Notes under the pieces: model-generated
Database searches by the model: none
What the model saw: only the letters and a program-made list of their open reading frames with translations
What the model was told of the DNA's origin: nothing
Source of the DNA: Rubrivivax sp.
GTDB taxonomy: Bacteria > Pseudomonadota > Gammaproteobacteria > Burkholderiales > Burkholderiaceae_C
Reading direction: 5' to 3'
Length of the DNA: 7,545 bases
NCBI GenBank assembly: GCA_027484885.1
Contig: JAIXSD010000309.1
Coordinates: 1-7,545, forward strand
In this document: piece after piece, positions 1-6,268 of the stretch
How positions within the stretch are numbered: position 1 is the stretch's first letter
Layout: every line of letters starts with the position of its first letter
Program-made: the position numbers and the translations under genes

Positions 1-894
1 CGCCAAACCGCCATGCTGGCGGCCATGGGCCTGCGGGTCTGGCCGCGCCCCGATACGGCTGAAGCCACAAGCGACCCGGCGGATGCCGCGGTGGCCGTGG
101 CGGAGCGCGAGGCACCGGCTGTTGAAGCGCCTGCGGCCGCTCGCCCACCCGCCGCTGCGCCGGCGCTTCGCCCGCCGGCTCCGGCACCGGTCGCCGCGCT
201 TGCCGCCGTGTCCGAGCTGCTGCCACGTGCACCGCAGGCCGCTCCCACGCCCAGCCGCCCCGCCTTGCCGGCCGGTCAGCGCGAGCAGCTGGTGGCCGGC
301 CTGGGCTGGCCCGAGTTGCGCTACGAGGCGGCCGAGTGCCAGGCCTGCCGGCTCTGCCAGGGCCGCCGCGCCCATGTCTTCGGTGCGGGCCCCGAGGCGG
401 CCGATTGGCTGATCGTGGCCGACCCATCCGGCGAGGCCGAAGACCCGGCCCAGCCTTTCGGCGGCGAGGCCGGCGCCTTGCTGGCCAATATGCTGCGCGC
501 GCTCAAGCTGGACCCGGCGCCCGCCCTGGGCCGGCCGCCGGCCGAGCCCGCTGCACGCGAGCGCCAGGCCTACATCAGCCTGCCCGTCAAATGCCGACCC
601 GGCCCGGGCGTGCCGACCGGCCCGGCCGAAATCCAGCAGTGCCGGCCCTTGCTGGCGCGCCAGGTGGCCCTGCTGCAGCCGCGGGTCATCGTCGCCCTGG
701 GCCGCGCCTCGGCCCAGGCCTTGCTGGGCAGCGATGAGCCGCTGGGCCGCTTGCGCGGGCGTGTCCACCAGTTCGAGGGCATCCCGGTGCTGGTCAGCTA
801 TGGCCTGGACTACCTCCTGCGCAGCCCGGCCGACAAGGCCGGTGCCTGGGCCGACCTGTGCCTGGCGCTGGAGTCCGCCAAGGGCCAGGCATGA
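1..894 (+). CDS. Uracil-DNA glycosylase family 4-like protein (5' end outside window), altered catalytic motifs
   Basis: The frame is open from base 1 (R-Q-T-A before the first ATG at 13), so the true start may lie upstream. Numbering here is from the ATG at 13. Residues 20-90 are an Ala/Pro-rich linker. The rest has the family 4 layout: C109-x2-C112, then C194 in the KCRP segment and C210, matching the four 4Fe-4S ligands of the family, plus PFGGEAGALL at 148-157 and LLRSPADKAGAW near the end. Known active enzymes carry GEAPG, an Asn before the KCRP segment, and HP[AS]xL. Here these read ADPSG (136-140), S189-L190 and G264-L265-D266-Y267-L268. Fold and cluster therefore look kept, while uracil excision is doubtful. 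In related bacteria a divergent protein of this type often follows rimI; that is from memory. The stop overlaps the next gene by ATGA. Family is fairly sure; enzymatic function is not. Confidence 0.85.
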   Translation, partial: RQTAMLAAMGLRVWPRPDTAEATSDPADAAVAVAEREAPAVEAPAAARPPAAAPALRPPAPAPVAALAAVSELLPRAPQAAPTPSRPALPAGQREQLVAGLGWPELRYEAAECQACRLCQGRRAHVFGAGPEAADWLIVADPSGEAEDPAQPFGGEAGALLANMLRALKLDPAPALGRPPAEPAARERQAYISLPVKCRPGPGVPTGPAEIQQCRPLLARQVALLQPRVIVALGRASAQALLGSDEPLGRLRGRVHQFEGIPVLVSYGLDYLLRSPADKAGAWADLCLALESAKGQA

Positions 895-3335
895 CGCTGA
901 TGAGCCGGCCAGCTTCTCAGCCGGAGCCGCTGGGCTGGGATGAGTTGCCTTGCGCTGCGTGTCTCTTGAGCCCAGACGCCACGCTGCTGCAGGCCAACAG
1001 CGCCTGGCACGCGCTGCACCCGGTGTGGGCCGGTAGCGAGCCTGGGCGCTGGCTGGAGGCGGTGTCGGGCGCCGACCAGGGCCGCTTGCGCGCGCTGCTG
1101 GCGGCCCGGGCTGACTTCGAGTTTCAGCTGAGCAGCGTGGACGCCGGCCCCGACCTGGCCTGCCGGGCGCGGTGGTTGCCGGCGCGTGAAGCTTTTGCCT
1201 GCTGGTGGAGCGATGTCACGGCCCAGCGCCGCCAGGCTCAGCTGGCGCGCGAGCAGAGCGAGGCCCTGGCCCTGCAAGCCAGCCAGATGCGCTTGCTGGC
1301 CGACCATGTGCCGGCGTTGCTGGCCTTTTACGACGCGCAGACCTACCGCTGCCATTTCGCCAACCGCCAGTACGCCCAGGCCTTCGGGCTGGATGAGCAG
1401 AGCATCCTGGGGCGCAGCTTCACCGAGGTGATCGGGCACGATGCCCAGCTGCTGGTTCAACCGCAGGTGGACCGCCTTCTGCGCGAGCGGGTGACCGTCA
1501 GCTATGAGCGTTATCTCCCCGGCGCCGACCCGGCGCGCCCCGAGGACGGGCGCTGGGTCGAGGTCAGCCTGATCCCGCATCTGGTGGGCGCCGGCGAGCC
1601 GCAGGCCTGCTTTGTGATGATCAACGACATCACCCGCCACCGTGTGGCCGAGATTGCCGCGCGCGAGTCCGAGGCGCGGCTGCAAAAGTTCATGCAGGCC
1701 TCGGTCGAGGGCATTCTGTTCCACCGCCAGGGCCAGATCAGCGATGCCAACCCGCCGCTCTGCCGCCTGCTGGGCTACCGCCTGGACGAGATGGTGGGGC
1801 GCGCGGCCCTGGATTTCGTTGCCGATGATTTGCGCGAGCAGGCCGCCCGGGTGATGGCCGAGCGGCGCGAGCTCAGCTACGAATCGGCCCTGCTGCACCG
1901 CGACGGCTCGCGCATCCCGGTCGAGCTGATCGTGCGCACGCTGGAGGCGCAGGGCGAGCAGCTGCGCATGACCATCGTGCGCGACATCCGTGACCGCCTG
2001 GCCGCACAAGCCCGCATCCAGCACCTGGCGCACCACGATGCCCTGACCGGCCTGCTCAACCGCGCGGCCTTCATGGAGCAGCTGGGCCCGGCCCTGCAGC
2101 TGGCCGAGCGCCGCGATCGCCGCCTGGCCCTGCTCTTCATCGACCTGGACAACTTCAAGCGCGTCAACGATTCGCTCGGTCATCTGGAAGGCGACAAGGT
2201 GCTGACCACGGTGTCCGAGCGCATCACCGATTGCCTGCGCTCCACCGATCTGGTGGCCCGCTTCGGTGGCGACGAGTTCGTCATCCTGCTGCGCGACATT
2301 GCCAGCCGCCAGGATGTGATGGTGGTGCTGATGGCGCTGCTGGCCGTGGTCGAGGTGCCGGTGCTGGCCGATGGCTGCCGGCTCTGCGTCACGCCGTCCA
2401 TCGGCGTGGCCATGTTCCCCGAGCACGGCGGCCGGCCCGAGGAGCTGATCCAGCATGCCGATATGGCCATGTACCAGGCCAAGGCCGGCGGCCGCGCCAA
2501 CTACCAGTTCTTCGATGCGGAACTGGCCCGCCATGCCTACTCCGACCTGGTGCTCGAGAGCGAGCTGGCGCAAGGCTTGGAGCGGGGCGAGTTCGAGCTG
2601 TTCTTCCAGCCCCAAGTGGCGGCGCTGGGCGGCGAGCAGGGCGGGGCGCTGATCGGCGCCGAAGCCCTGCTGCGCTGGCGCCACCCCACGCGCGGTCTGC
2701 TCGGGCCCGATGCGTTCATCGATGTGGCCGAGCGCCACCGCCTGATGCTCAAGCTCGGCGAATGGGTGCTGCGCGCGGCGGCCCTGCAAGCGCGCGATTG
2801 GCGCGAGCGCGGCGTGGCGGCGGTGCCGATTGCCGTCAACCTCTCGCGCATGCAGTTCCGTCTGGAGGGCTTTGGCGCCGCGGTGGCGCGCGTGCTGGAT
2901 GAGGTCGGCATAGCCGGCGAATGCCTGGAGCTGGAGCTGACCGAGCGCATGCTGATGGACGAGATCGCCAGCGCGCCCGCCACTTTGTCGGCCCTGCGAG
3001 CGCTGGGCCTGGGGGTGTCGGTCGATGACTTTGGCACCGGCTACACCTCGCTGGCCCACCTGACCCAGCTGCCCCTGGACAAGCTCAAGATCGACCAGAG
3101 TTTTGTCGCCAAGCTGCCTGAGGACGGTGGCGCCGCGGCCATCACCCGCGCCATCATCCAGATGGCGCGCGGCCTGGGTCTGCATGTCAGCGCCGAGGGC
3201 GTGCGCAACAGTGCCCAGCGCCGCCTGCTGGCCGATTGGGGCTGTGATGAGCTGCAGGGCGAGCTGATCGGCCCGCCCATGGCGGCAGTCGATTTCGAGC
3301 AATGGCTGCAGCAGCGCAGCACCGCCCTACCGTGA
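891..3335 (+). CDS. PAS-PAS-PAS-GGDEF-EAL cyclic-di-GMP synthase/phosphodiesterase
   Basis: This is an 814-aa cytoplasmic protein with no signal or membrane segment. I chose the ATG at 891 because AAGGG (880-884) lies six bases upstream and the ATGA overlap couples it to the preceding gene; the in-frame ATG at 858 lies deeper inside that gene. The order is a PAS-like segment (about 17-110), PAS (about 133-253), PAS (about 264-375), GGDEF (about 381-540) and EAL (about 550-807). GGDEF is intact at 459-463, with an RxxD inhibitory site (R450-S-T-D453) exactly five residues before it, so diguanylate cyclase activity with product inhibition is expected. The EAL domain keeps EALLRW (591-596), N650, E682-L-T-E685, D712-D713, K733, E769 and Q789, the residues known for metal binding and catalysis. 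The usual QGY after the catalytic core reads QGE. Both activities are plausible, with PAS input choosing between them. The ligand cannot be told. Confidence 0.95.
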   Translation: MTLMSRPASQPEPLGWDELPCAACLLSPDATLLQANSAWHALHPVWAGSEPGRWLEAVSGADQGRLRALLAARADFEFQLSSVDAGPDLACRARWLPAREAFACWWSDVTAQRRQAQLAREQSEALALQASQMRLLADHVPALLAFYDAQTYRCHFANRQYAQAFGLDEQSILGRSFTEVIGHDAQLLVQPQVDRLLRERVTVSYERYLPGADPARPEDGRWVEVSLIPHLVGAGEPQACFVMINDITRHRVAEIAARESEARLQKFMQASVEGILFHRQGQISDANPPLCRLLGYRLDEMVGRAALDFVADDLREQAARVMAERRELSYESALLHRDGSRIPVELIVRTLEAQGEQLRMTIVRDIRDRLAAQARIQHLAHHDALTGLLNRAAFMEQLGPALQLAERRDRRLALLFIDLDNFKRVNDSLGHLEGDKVLTTVSERITDCLRSTDLVARFGGDEFVILLRDIASRQDVMVVLMALLAVVEVPVLADGCRLCVTPSIGVAMFPEHGGRPEELIQHADMAMYQAKAGGRANYQFFDAELARHAYSDLVLESELAQGLERGEFELFFQPQVAALGGEQGGALIGAEALLRWRHPTRGLLGPDAFIDVAERHRLMLKLGEWVLRAAALQARDWRERGVAAVPIAVNLSRMQFRLEGFGAAVARVLDEVGIAGECLELELTERMLMDEIASAPATLSALRALGLGVSVDDFGTGYTSLAHLTQLPLDKLKIDQSFVAKLPEDGGAAAITRAIIQMARGLGLHVSAEGVRNSAQRRLLADWGCDELQGELIGPPMAAVDFEQWLQQRSTALP

Positions 3336-3345
3336 TTTCCCTCCC

Positions 3346-4458
3346 ATGACTGACATTGCTTCTCAAGCCTCCTCGCTGAACCAGCGCATTGCGCAGGAGA
3401 TCCAGGCTGCTGGCGGCTGGCTGCCTTTCGACCGCTTCATGGCTCTGGCCCTGTATGCCCCGGGCCTGGGCTATTACAGCGGACCCAGCCAGAAGTTCGG
3501 CCTGATGCCGCAGAGCGGCTCGGACTTCGTCACCGCGCCTGAGCTGAGCCCGCTGTTCGGCCGCGCGCTGGCGGCCCAGGTCGGCCAGGCCTTGCAGGCC
3601 TGCGGCTGCGATGAGGTCTGGGAGTTTGGCGCCGGTACCGGCGCCCTGGCCGAGCAATTGCTGGGCGCCCTGGGCACGCAGATTCGCCGTTATCGCATCG
3701 TCGACCTTTCCGGCACCCTTCGCGCCCGCCAGGCTCAGCGCTTGTCCGCCTGGGGTGGCAAGGTCGAGTGGCTGGACCAGCTGCCCGAACAGTTCGACGG
3801 CATCGTCGTCGGCAACGAGGTGCTGGACGCCATGCCGGTGCAGCTCCTGGCCTTTGACGGCCAGGCCTGGGCCGAGCGCGGCGTGGTCTGCACGCCCGAG
3901 GGGGGCTTTGCCTATGTGGATCGCGCGCAGCCTGGCCTGCAACTGCCGCTGAGCGAGCCGCCAGTCGGCGCCTTCCCGCCCGGCATGGTCACCGAGACCC
4001 ATGCCCAGGCCGAGGCCTTTGTCCGCACCCTGGCCCAGCGCCTGCGGCGCGGCGCGGCTTTTCTGATCGACTACGGCTTCCCCGAGCGCGAGTACTACCA
4101 CCCGCAGCGCCACGGCGGCACCTTGATGTGCCACCACCTGCACCGCAGCGACCCCGATCCCCTGGTGCTTGTGGGCGAGAAAGACATCACCGCCCACATC
4201 AACTTCACCGGCATCGCTCTGGCTGGCCAGGAAGCCGGGCTCGAGGTGCTGGGCTACACCAGCCAGGCTCATTTCCTCTGGAACTGCGGCCTGGCCGCCC
4301 TGCTGGATGGCGCCAGCGTGGCCGAGCGCAGCATGGCCCACAAGCTGGTGGCCGAGCACGAGATGGGAGAGCTCTTCAAGGTGATCGGCTTTGCGGCTGC
4401 GGGCTCGGGCTTCGAGGCATTGGGTTTTGCAAGAGGGGATCGGTCTCACATGTTGTGA
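3346..4458 (+). CDS. Class I SAM-dependent methyltransferase, MidA/NDUFAF7 family (DUF185)
   Basis: The product is 370 aa, normal length for the family. Family hallmarks in order are GLGYYSG (40-46), SDFVTAPELSPLFG (59-72), the SAM-binding EFGAGTG loop (93-99), an acidic residue ending the next strand (D120), GNEVLDAMPV (156-165), IDYGFPEREYY (241-251) and the GEKDITAHINFT segment (277-288). The eukaryotic relative NDUFAF7 dimethylates an arginine of complex I subunit NDUFS2. The bacterial substrate is not established, and no complex I gene lies in this window. The gene starts 10 bases after the GGDEF-EAL stop with no convincing Shine-Dalgarno, so it probably relies on reinitiation from the upstream gene. 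The stop codon sits inside a small hairpin (4445-4459). Family assignment is strong; substrate is unknown. Confidence 0.93.
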   Translation: MTDIASQASSLNQRIAQEIQAAGGWLPFDRFMALALYAPGLGYYSGPSQKFGLMPQSGSDFVTAPELSPLFGRALAAQVGQALQACGCDEVWEFGAGTGALAEQLLGALGTQIRRYRIVDLSGTLRARQAQRLSAWGGKVEWLDQLPEQFDGIVVGNEVLDAMPVQLLAFDGQAWAERGVVCTPEGGFAYVDRAQPGLQLPLSEPPVGAFPPGMVTETHAQAEAFVRTLAQRLRRGAAFLIDYGFPEREYYHPQRHGGTLMCHHLHRSDPDPLVLVGEKDITAHINFTGIALAGQEAGLEVLGYTSQAHFLWNCGLAALLDGASVAERSMAHKLVAEHEMGELFKVIGFAAAGSGFEALGFARGDRSHML

Positions 4459-4490
4459 GCCGCTGCCGCGCCGCCTGCTTGGAAAGCAGG
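4445..4490 (+). other. Two short hairpins at the 3' end of the methyltransferase gene
   Basis: CTCACA (4445-4450) pairs with TGTGAG (4454-4459) across a three-base loop and contains the stop codon. CCTGCTT (4474-4480) pairs with AAGCAGG (4484-4490) across GGA. Neither is followed by a T run, so this is not a canonical intrinsic terminator. It may slow polymerase or protect the 3' end. The second hairpin also reads as a 5-bp stem with the seven-base loop TTGGAAA, like a Ser(GGA) anticodon arm. Confidence 0.35.
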
Positions 4491-4672
4491 TCTAGTGTGG
4501 CCTCGTCTGGGAAGGCGAACTTGAAGTCGGCTTGGTTGACTCTTTCTTTGATCTGAAGCGTGCAAACGGTGCGCCCGTATCGCGCTCGCGTCCGAACCTC
4601 TGAGGCCGCGTGATGTGGTCAAGCTGTAAGTCCTGACAGGCTGACGGCTTCAAGCTCTTTGAGCATATTCGC

Positions 4673-4691
4673 GCCCGCGACAAACGCGGGC
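4673..4691. other. GC-rich hairpin
   Basis: GCCCGCG (4673-4679) and CGCGGGC (4685-4691) form a perfect 7-bp stem with an ACAAA loop. The + strand continues CTTGGATC and the other strand has no long T tract, so it does not look like a standard intrinsic terminator. It may mark a transcript boundary between the methyltransferase gene and the small-peptide genes, or be part of an RNA leader. Confidence 0.35.
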
Positions 4692-4746
4692 CTTGGATCA
4701 GTTCCAACTCAGCGCGATTTGCGGCATCAAGCAGAGAACCACAACA

Positions 4747-4763
4747 GGTTCCGTGACCGAACC
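4747..4763. promoter_or_regulatory. Operator-like imperfect dyad upstream of the small-peptide genes
   Basis: GGTTCCGTGACCGAACC is a 17-base imperfect palindrome: seven of eight position pairs match around the central G. It ends 49 bases before the start codon of the first small gene, which would suit a regulator site or a 5'-leader hairpin. No regulator gene lies in the window. Chance remains possible. Confidence 0.2.
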
Positions 4764-4797
4764 GTGAGCGACGCCGCCAGGCCGCCCGGTTCTTGAC

Positions 4798-4804
4798 GAG
4801 GGAG
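4798..4804 (+). promoter_or_regulatory. Shine-Dalgarno site for the 43-aa gene
   Basis: GAGGGAG ends eight bases before the ATG at 4813. This strong, well-spaced site is the main reason for calling such a short frame a gene. Confidence 0.65.
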
Positions 4805-4812
4805 TGATTCAA

Positions 4813-4944
4813 ATGCAAGAGGTTCCAACGCTTGGGCGCGGGGTGGGCGGGCGCGCCTTCTGGTTCGTGACCTTGTCGCTGGTGGCATGTGGTTCCGCGG
4901 GTGCGGCCGCCTTGGATCGGTGTCTTGCTGTTTTCAAGCAATGA
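4813..4944 (+). CDS. Small lipoprotein-like exported peptide, 43 aa
   Basis: I do not recognise this protein. The N-terminal 15 residues carry Arg9 and Arg14. A hydrophobic stretch FWFVTLSLVA (16-25) is followed by Cys26-Gly27. L23-V24-A25-C26 fits the lipobox [LVI][ASTVI][GAS]C, so signal peptidase II could release an 18-residue lipopeptide starting at Cys26. Alternatively, signal peptidase I could cut after A31-A32-A33, leaving ten residues with one cysteine (C37). Size and form recall very small lipoproteins such as entericidins or bacteriocin-release lysis peptides, but there is no sequence match to claim. Its codons are GC-rich like the flanking chromosome, unlike the next two genes. It ends 24 bases before the next start, and the strong upstream ribosome site supports translation. 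Confidence 0.5.
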   Translation: MQEVPTLGRGVGGRAFWFVTLSLVACGSAGAAALDRCLAVFKQ

Positions 4945-4958
4945 TGGATTTTAACTTT

Positions 4959-4964
4959 GGAGGA
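4959..4964 (+). promoter_or_regulatory. Strong Shine-Dalgarno site for the 51-aa peptide gene
   Basis: GGAGGA begins ten bases before the ATG at 4969, with five bases between GGAGG and the start. It singles out this frame over the overlapping frame that begins ATGATG at 4941, which has no such site. Confidence 0.75.
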
Positions 4965-4968
4965 ACAA

Positions 4969-5124
4969 ATGGTTCAGCAACGGAGTCGTGCAATTGCATT
5001 GATGTTAATGTTTTTTGTGGTGCCTTTTGCTATGGCGGTCCCCATGCAGTGCACGGGTTGCAAGTGCCAACCGATTCTTGGTGGTTGGGTGTGTGAATGT
5101 GAGTCATGCAAGGAGCAAAAATGA
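4969..5124 (+). CDS. Secreted six-cysteine peptide A, 51 aa
   Basis: The family is not recognised. It has a classic Sec signal: basic start (R5, R7), hydrophobic core AIALMLMFFVVPF (8-20), and a probable cut after A21-M22-A23. The 28-residue mature peptide has cysteines at 28, 31, 33, 42, 44 and 47, spaced C-x2-C-x-C-x8-C-x-C-x2-C. The spacing is mirror-symmetric. The tail reads ESCKEQK. Six cysteines could make three disulfides in the periplasm or outside, or bind metal in metallothionein style, since both halves carry a CxC pair. Its start is supported by GGAGGA. The stop overlaps the next start (ATGA, 5121-5124), and the next gene encodes a similar peptide. It is AT-richer than the flanks. 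Hypotheses include bacteriocin-like peptide, metal-binding peptide or surface microprotein; none is proved. Confidence 0.75.
   Translation: MVQQRSRAIALMLMFFVVPFAMAVPMQCTGCKCQPILGGWVCECESCKEQK
5110..5115 (+). promoter_or_regulatory. Shine-Dalgarno site for the 50-aa peptide gene, inside the preceding gene
   Basis: AAGGAG lies five bases before the ATG at 5121, within the last codons of peptide A. Together with the ATGA overlap it indicates efficient coupled translation of both peptides. Confidence 0.75.
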
Positions 5125-5273
5125 AGCTCGCCAAAATTGGTCTGGCAGTAATTTTCTCTGGGCTTGCGATAGTTTGCTTCGCAAAAGGAGTTGATTGTAG
5201 GAATTGTATTTGCACAAAAAATCCTGACGGCACCTATAACTGCGTCTGTGAGGGTAGGGATAGTTGCAAATGA
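5121..5273 (+). CDS. Secreted six-cysteine peptide B, 50 aa, similar to peptide A
   Basis: The signal sequence has K2 and K5, a hydrophobic core IGLAVIFSGLAIVCF (6-20) and a likely cut after A21. The mature part is 29 residues with cysteines at 26, 29, 31, 41, 43 and 49, spaced C-x2-C-x-C-x9-C-x-C-x5-C. The first five cysteines match peptide A almost exactly and both peptides carry an acidic-Ser-Cys-Lys ending (ESCK in A, DSCK in B), so the two look like diverged tandem duplicates. Cys19 lies in the signal core and does not form a lipobox. The gene overlaps its upstream neighbour by four bases and its downstream neighbour the same way (ATGA, 5270-5273), so the three should be made together. 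GC is low (23/60 in 5161-5220). No known family is recognised. Confidence 0.75.
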   Translation: MKLAKIGLAVIFSGLAIVCFAKGVDCRNCICTKNPDGTYNCVCEGRDSCK

Positions 5274-6268
5274 TCAGTAGTTCGACGGTGCGGCGAATTG
5301 CGCTTGGTTTTTTGGTATTGGCTTTGGCTGTTGGTGTGGCCGTGTGGTGGATGACCTTCCCGAGACCCCCGTCAATCGCCGAAGGCGAGGCTCATCCGGC
5401 TGCACCTTCCTCACCGACTCGTCTGGACCTTTTGTCTACCAAGCCGCATTCCCTGGCTGCCCCTGTTCTATCAGCAATGGAGAAGACAGTGTCGGGAGGT
5501 GATTCGACTCAGCCGATTGGAACGATGGCCTTGGCCCGCCGATACGCCAAATCCAATGAATTGAGAGCGTGGATTCATGAGTCTGCTAAACATATTGAAT
5601 CGGGTGGGCTCCTGGCTATCAGTGCCGGGATAGAAGATTGTTTCGGCAATACGATTGGACGGGCGGGGGTGCCTCCATCGCTGCTGCAAAATCCACCTCA
5701 AATTGCGGAAGCTCGTGCGCTCTTGTCGGCACGATGCAATATCGATCACGACGAAAAGCAACAGGTGTTGCTTGCTGTGTTTTCTCGTGATGGCTTTGGT
5801 GTATCAAAAGATCCGCTGATGGGTGCCGGTCTTGAATACGCGAGGTCAAAGAAGACTCGTGAAGATTCTCTGAAGTATCTGGACTTGTTGATGAATTCTG
5901 GTTTCCCCGCCGCTGGGTTTTCTGCCGTCGCTATGGGATCGGGAGCCAAGCATTCTGAGTATTATTTTGACGGCAAGTACTTCGATTCACCATCGGAGCA
6001 ACGACTGCTTCTTGACGCTTGGCAACTGGTTCGCTGCGACTTGGGCGACGCATGCGGGCTTGATTCCACTGCGCGACTCCGACTATGCGCCGACCGCGGC
6101 TGGTGTGAAGCCACCGTCAATGAGAGCCTCACAAAGGGTTATGGTGCTGCGCCTGAACTGGCTTCGGAGTTCGAGGCGCTTCACCGTTCGTTGCGAGCGG
6201 GCTTCAAGGGTAGGGAACTTCACAAGTTCTTCCCTGACCCTGCAAACTCTGTGAACGGACCGGGCTGA
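5270..6268 (+). CDS. Membrane-anchored or secreted six-cysteine protein of unknown function, 332 aa
   Basis: The start is the ATG at 5270, forming an ATGA overlap with peptide B, with AGGGA (5256-5260) nine bases upstream; a TTG at 5264 would sit too close to that site. R8-R9 precede one hydrophobic segment, about 10-28, ending WWM, so the protein is either anchored with its body in the periplasm or cleaved. Residues 31-85 are a Pro/Ser-rich linker. The body is mostly helical-looking with cysteines at 124, 156, 256, 262, 273 and 279. The C-terminal pattern WQLVRCDLGDACG (251-263), then C-x5-C, recalls a recurring motif in uncharacterised exported proteins of Burkholderiales and Xanthomonadales. 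That is from memory and gives no function. Coupled translation suggests it acts with the small peptides, perhaps in handling, anchoring or protection; this is inference. Confidence 0.85.
   Translation: MISSSTVRRIALGFLVLALAVGVAVWWMTFPRPPSIAEGEAHPAAPSSPTRLDLLSTKPHSLAAPVLSAMEKTVSGGDSTQPIGTMALARRYAKSNELRAWIHESAKHIESGGLLAISAGIEDCFGNTIGRAGVPPSLLQNPPQIAEARALLSARCNIDHDEKQQVLLAVFSRDGFGVSKDPLMGAGLEYARSKKTREDSLKYLDLLMNSGFPAAGFSAVAMGSGAKHSEYYFDGKYFDSPSEQRLLLDAWQLVRCDLGDACGLDSTARLRLCADRGWCEATVNESLTKGYGAAPELASEFEALHRSLRAGFKGRELHKFFPDPANSVNGPG

Larger units (their letters stand above)
4459..4812. other. 354-base spacer with no supported gene
   Basis: No open frame here has a ribosome binding site, and no tRNA or known RNA is recognisable. 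The + frame from about 4496 to 4776 gives peptide-like stretches such as GELEVGLVDSFFDLKRANG and DGFKLFEHIRARDKRGPW, broken by stops. The opposite strand also reads plausibly, for example ADFKFAFPDEATLDLLSKQ. This may be an eroded gene, but the direction is unclear. It also holds a GC-rich hairpin (4673-4691) and a dyad (4747-4763). A promoter for the downstream small genes should lie here, but I could not find a convincing -35/-10 pair. Confidence 0.5.

Noticed and set aside
858..890. Upstream ATG at 858 as the start of the GGDEF-EAL gene.
   Set aside because: It lies deeper within the preceding gene. The ATG at 891 has AAGGG at good spacing and an ATGA overlap.
810..3302. Very long open frame (830 aa) on the - strand opposite the GGDEF-EAL gene.
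   Set aside because: It is the antisense shadow of a high-GC gene; the + strand encodes intact, motif-complete domains across the same bases.
3187..4449. 420-aa open frame on the - strand opposite the methyltransferase.
   Set aside because: Shadow frame; no recognisable domains, whereas the + strand has all family motifs.
4461..4560. Full tRNA-Ser gene around the GGA anticodon-like hairpin.
   Set aside because: No matching acceptor stem, no D-arm and no GGTTCGAATCC-type T-arm nearby.
4492..4941. 149-aa open frame on the - strand across the spacer and the 43-aa gene.
   Set aside because: No ribosome site and no domain; composition is Arg/Ser-rich as in chance frames. Kept only as part of the eroded-gene idea.
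4925..4955. Promoter TTGCTG-17-ATTTTA before peptide A.
   Set aside because: The -10 match is poor; nothing supports it beyond AT-richness.
4941..5096. A 51-codon frame starting ATGATG at 4941 that overlaps the stop of the 43-aa gene and contains cysteines.
   Set aside because: No Shine-Dalgarno site precedes it and it has no signal sequence. The overlapping frame at 4969 has a strong site, a signal peptide and a tandem relative.
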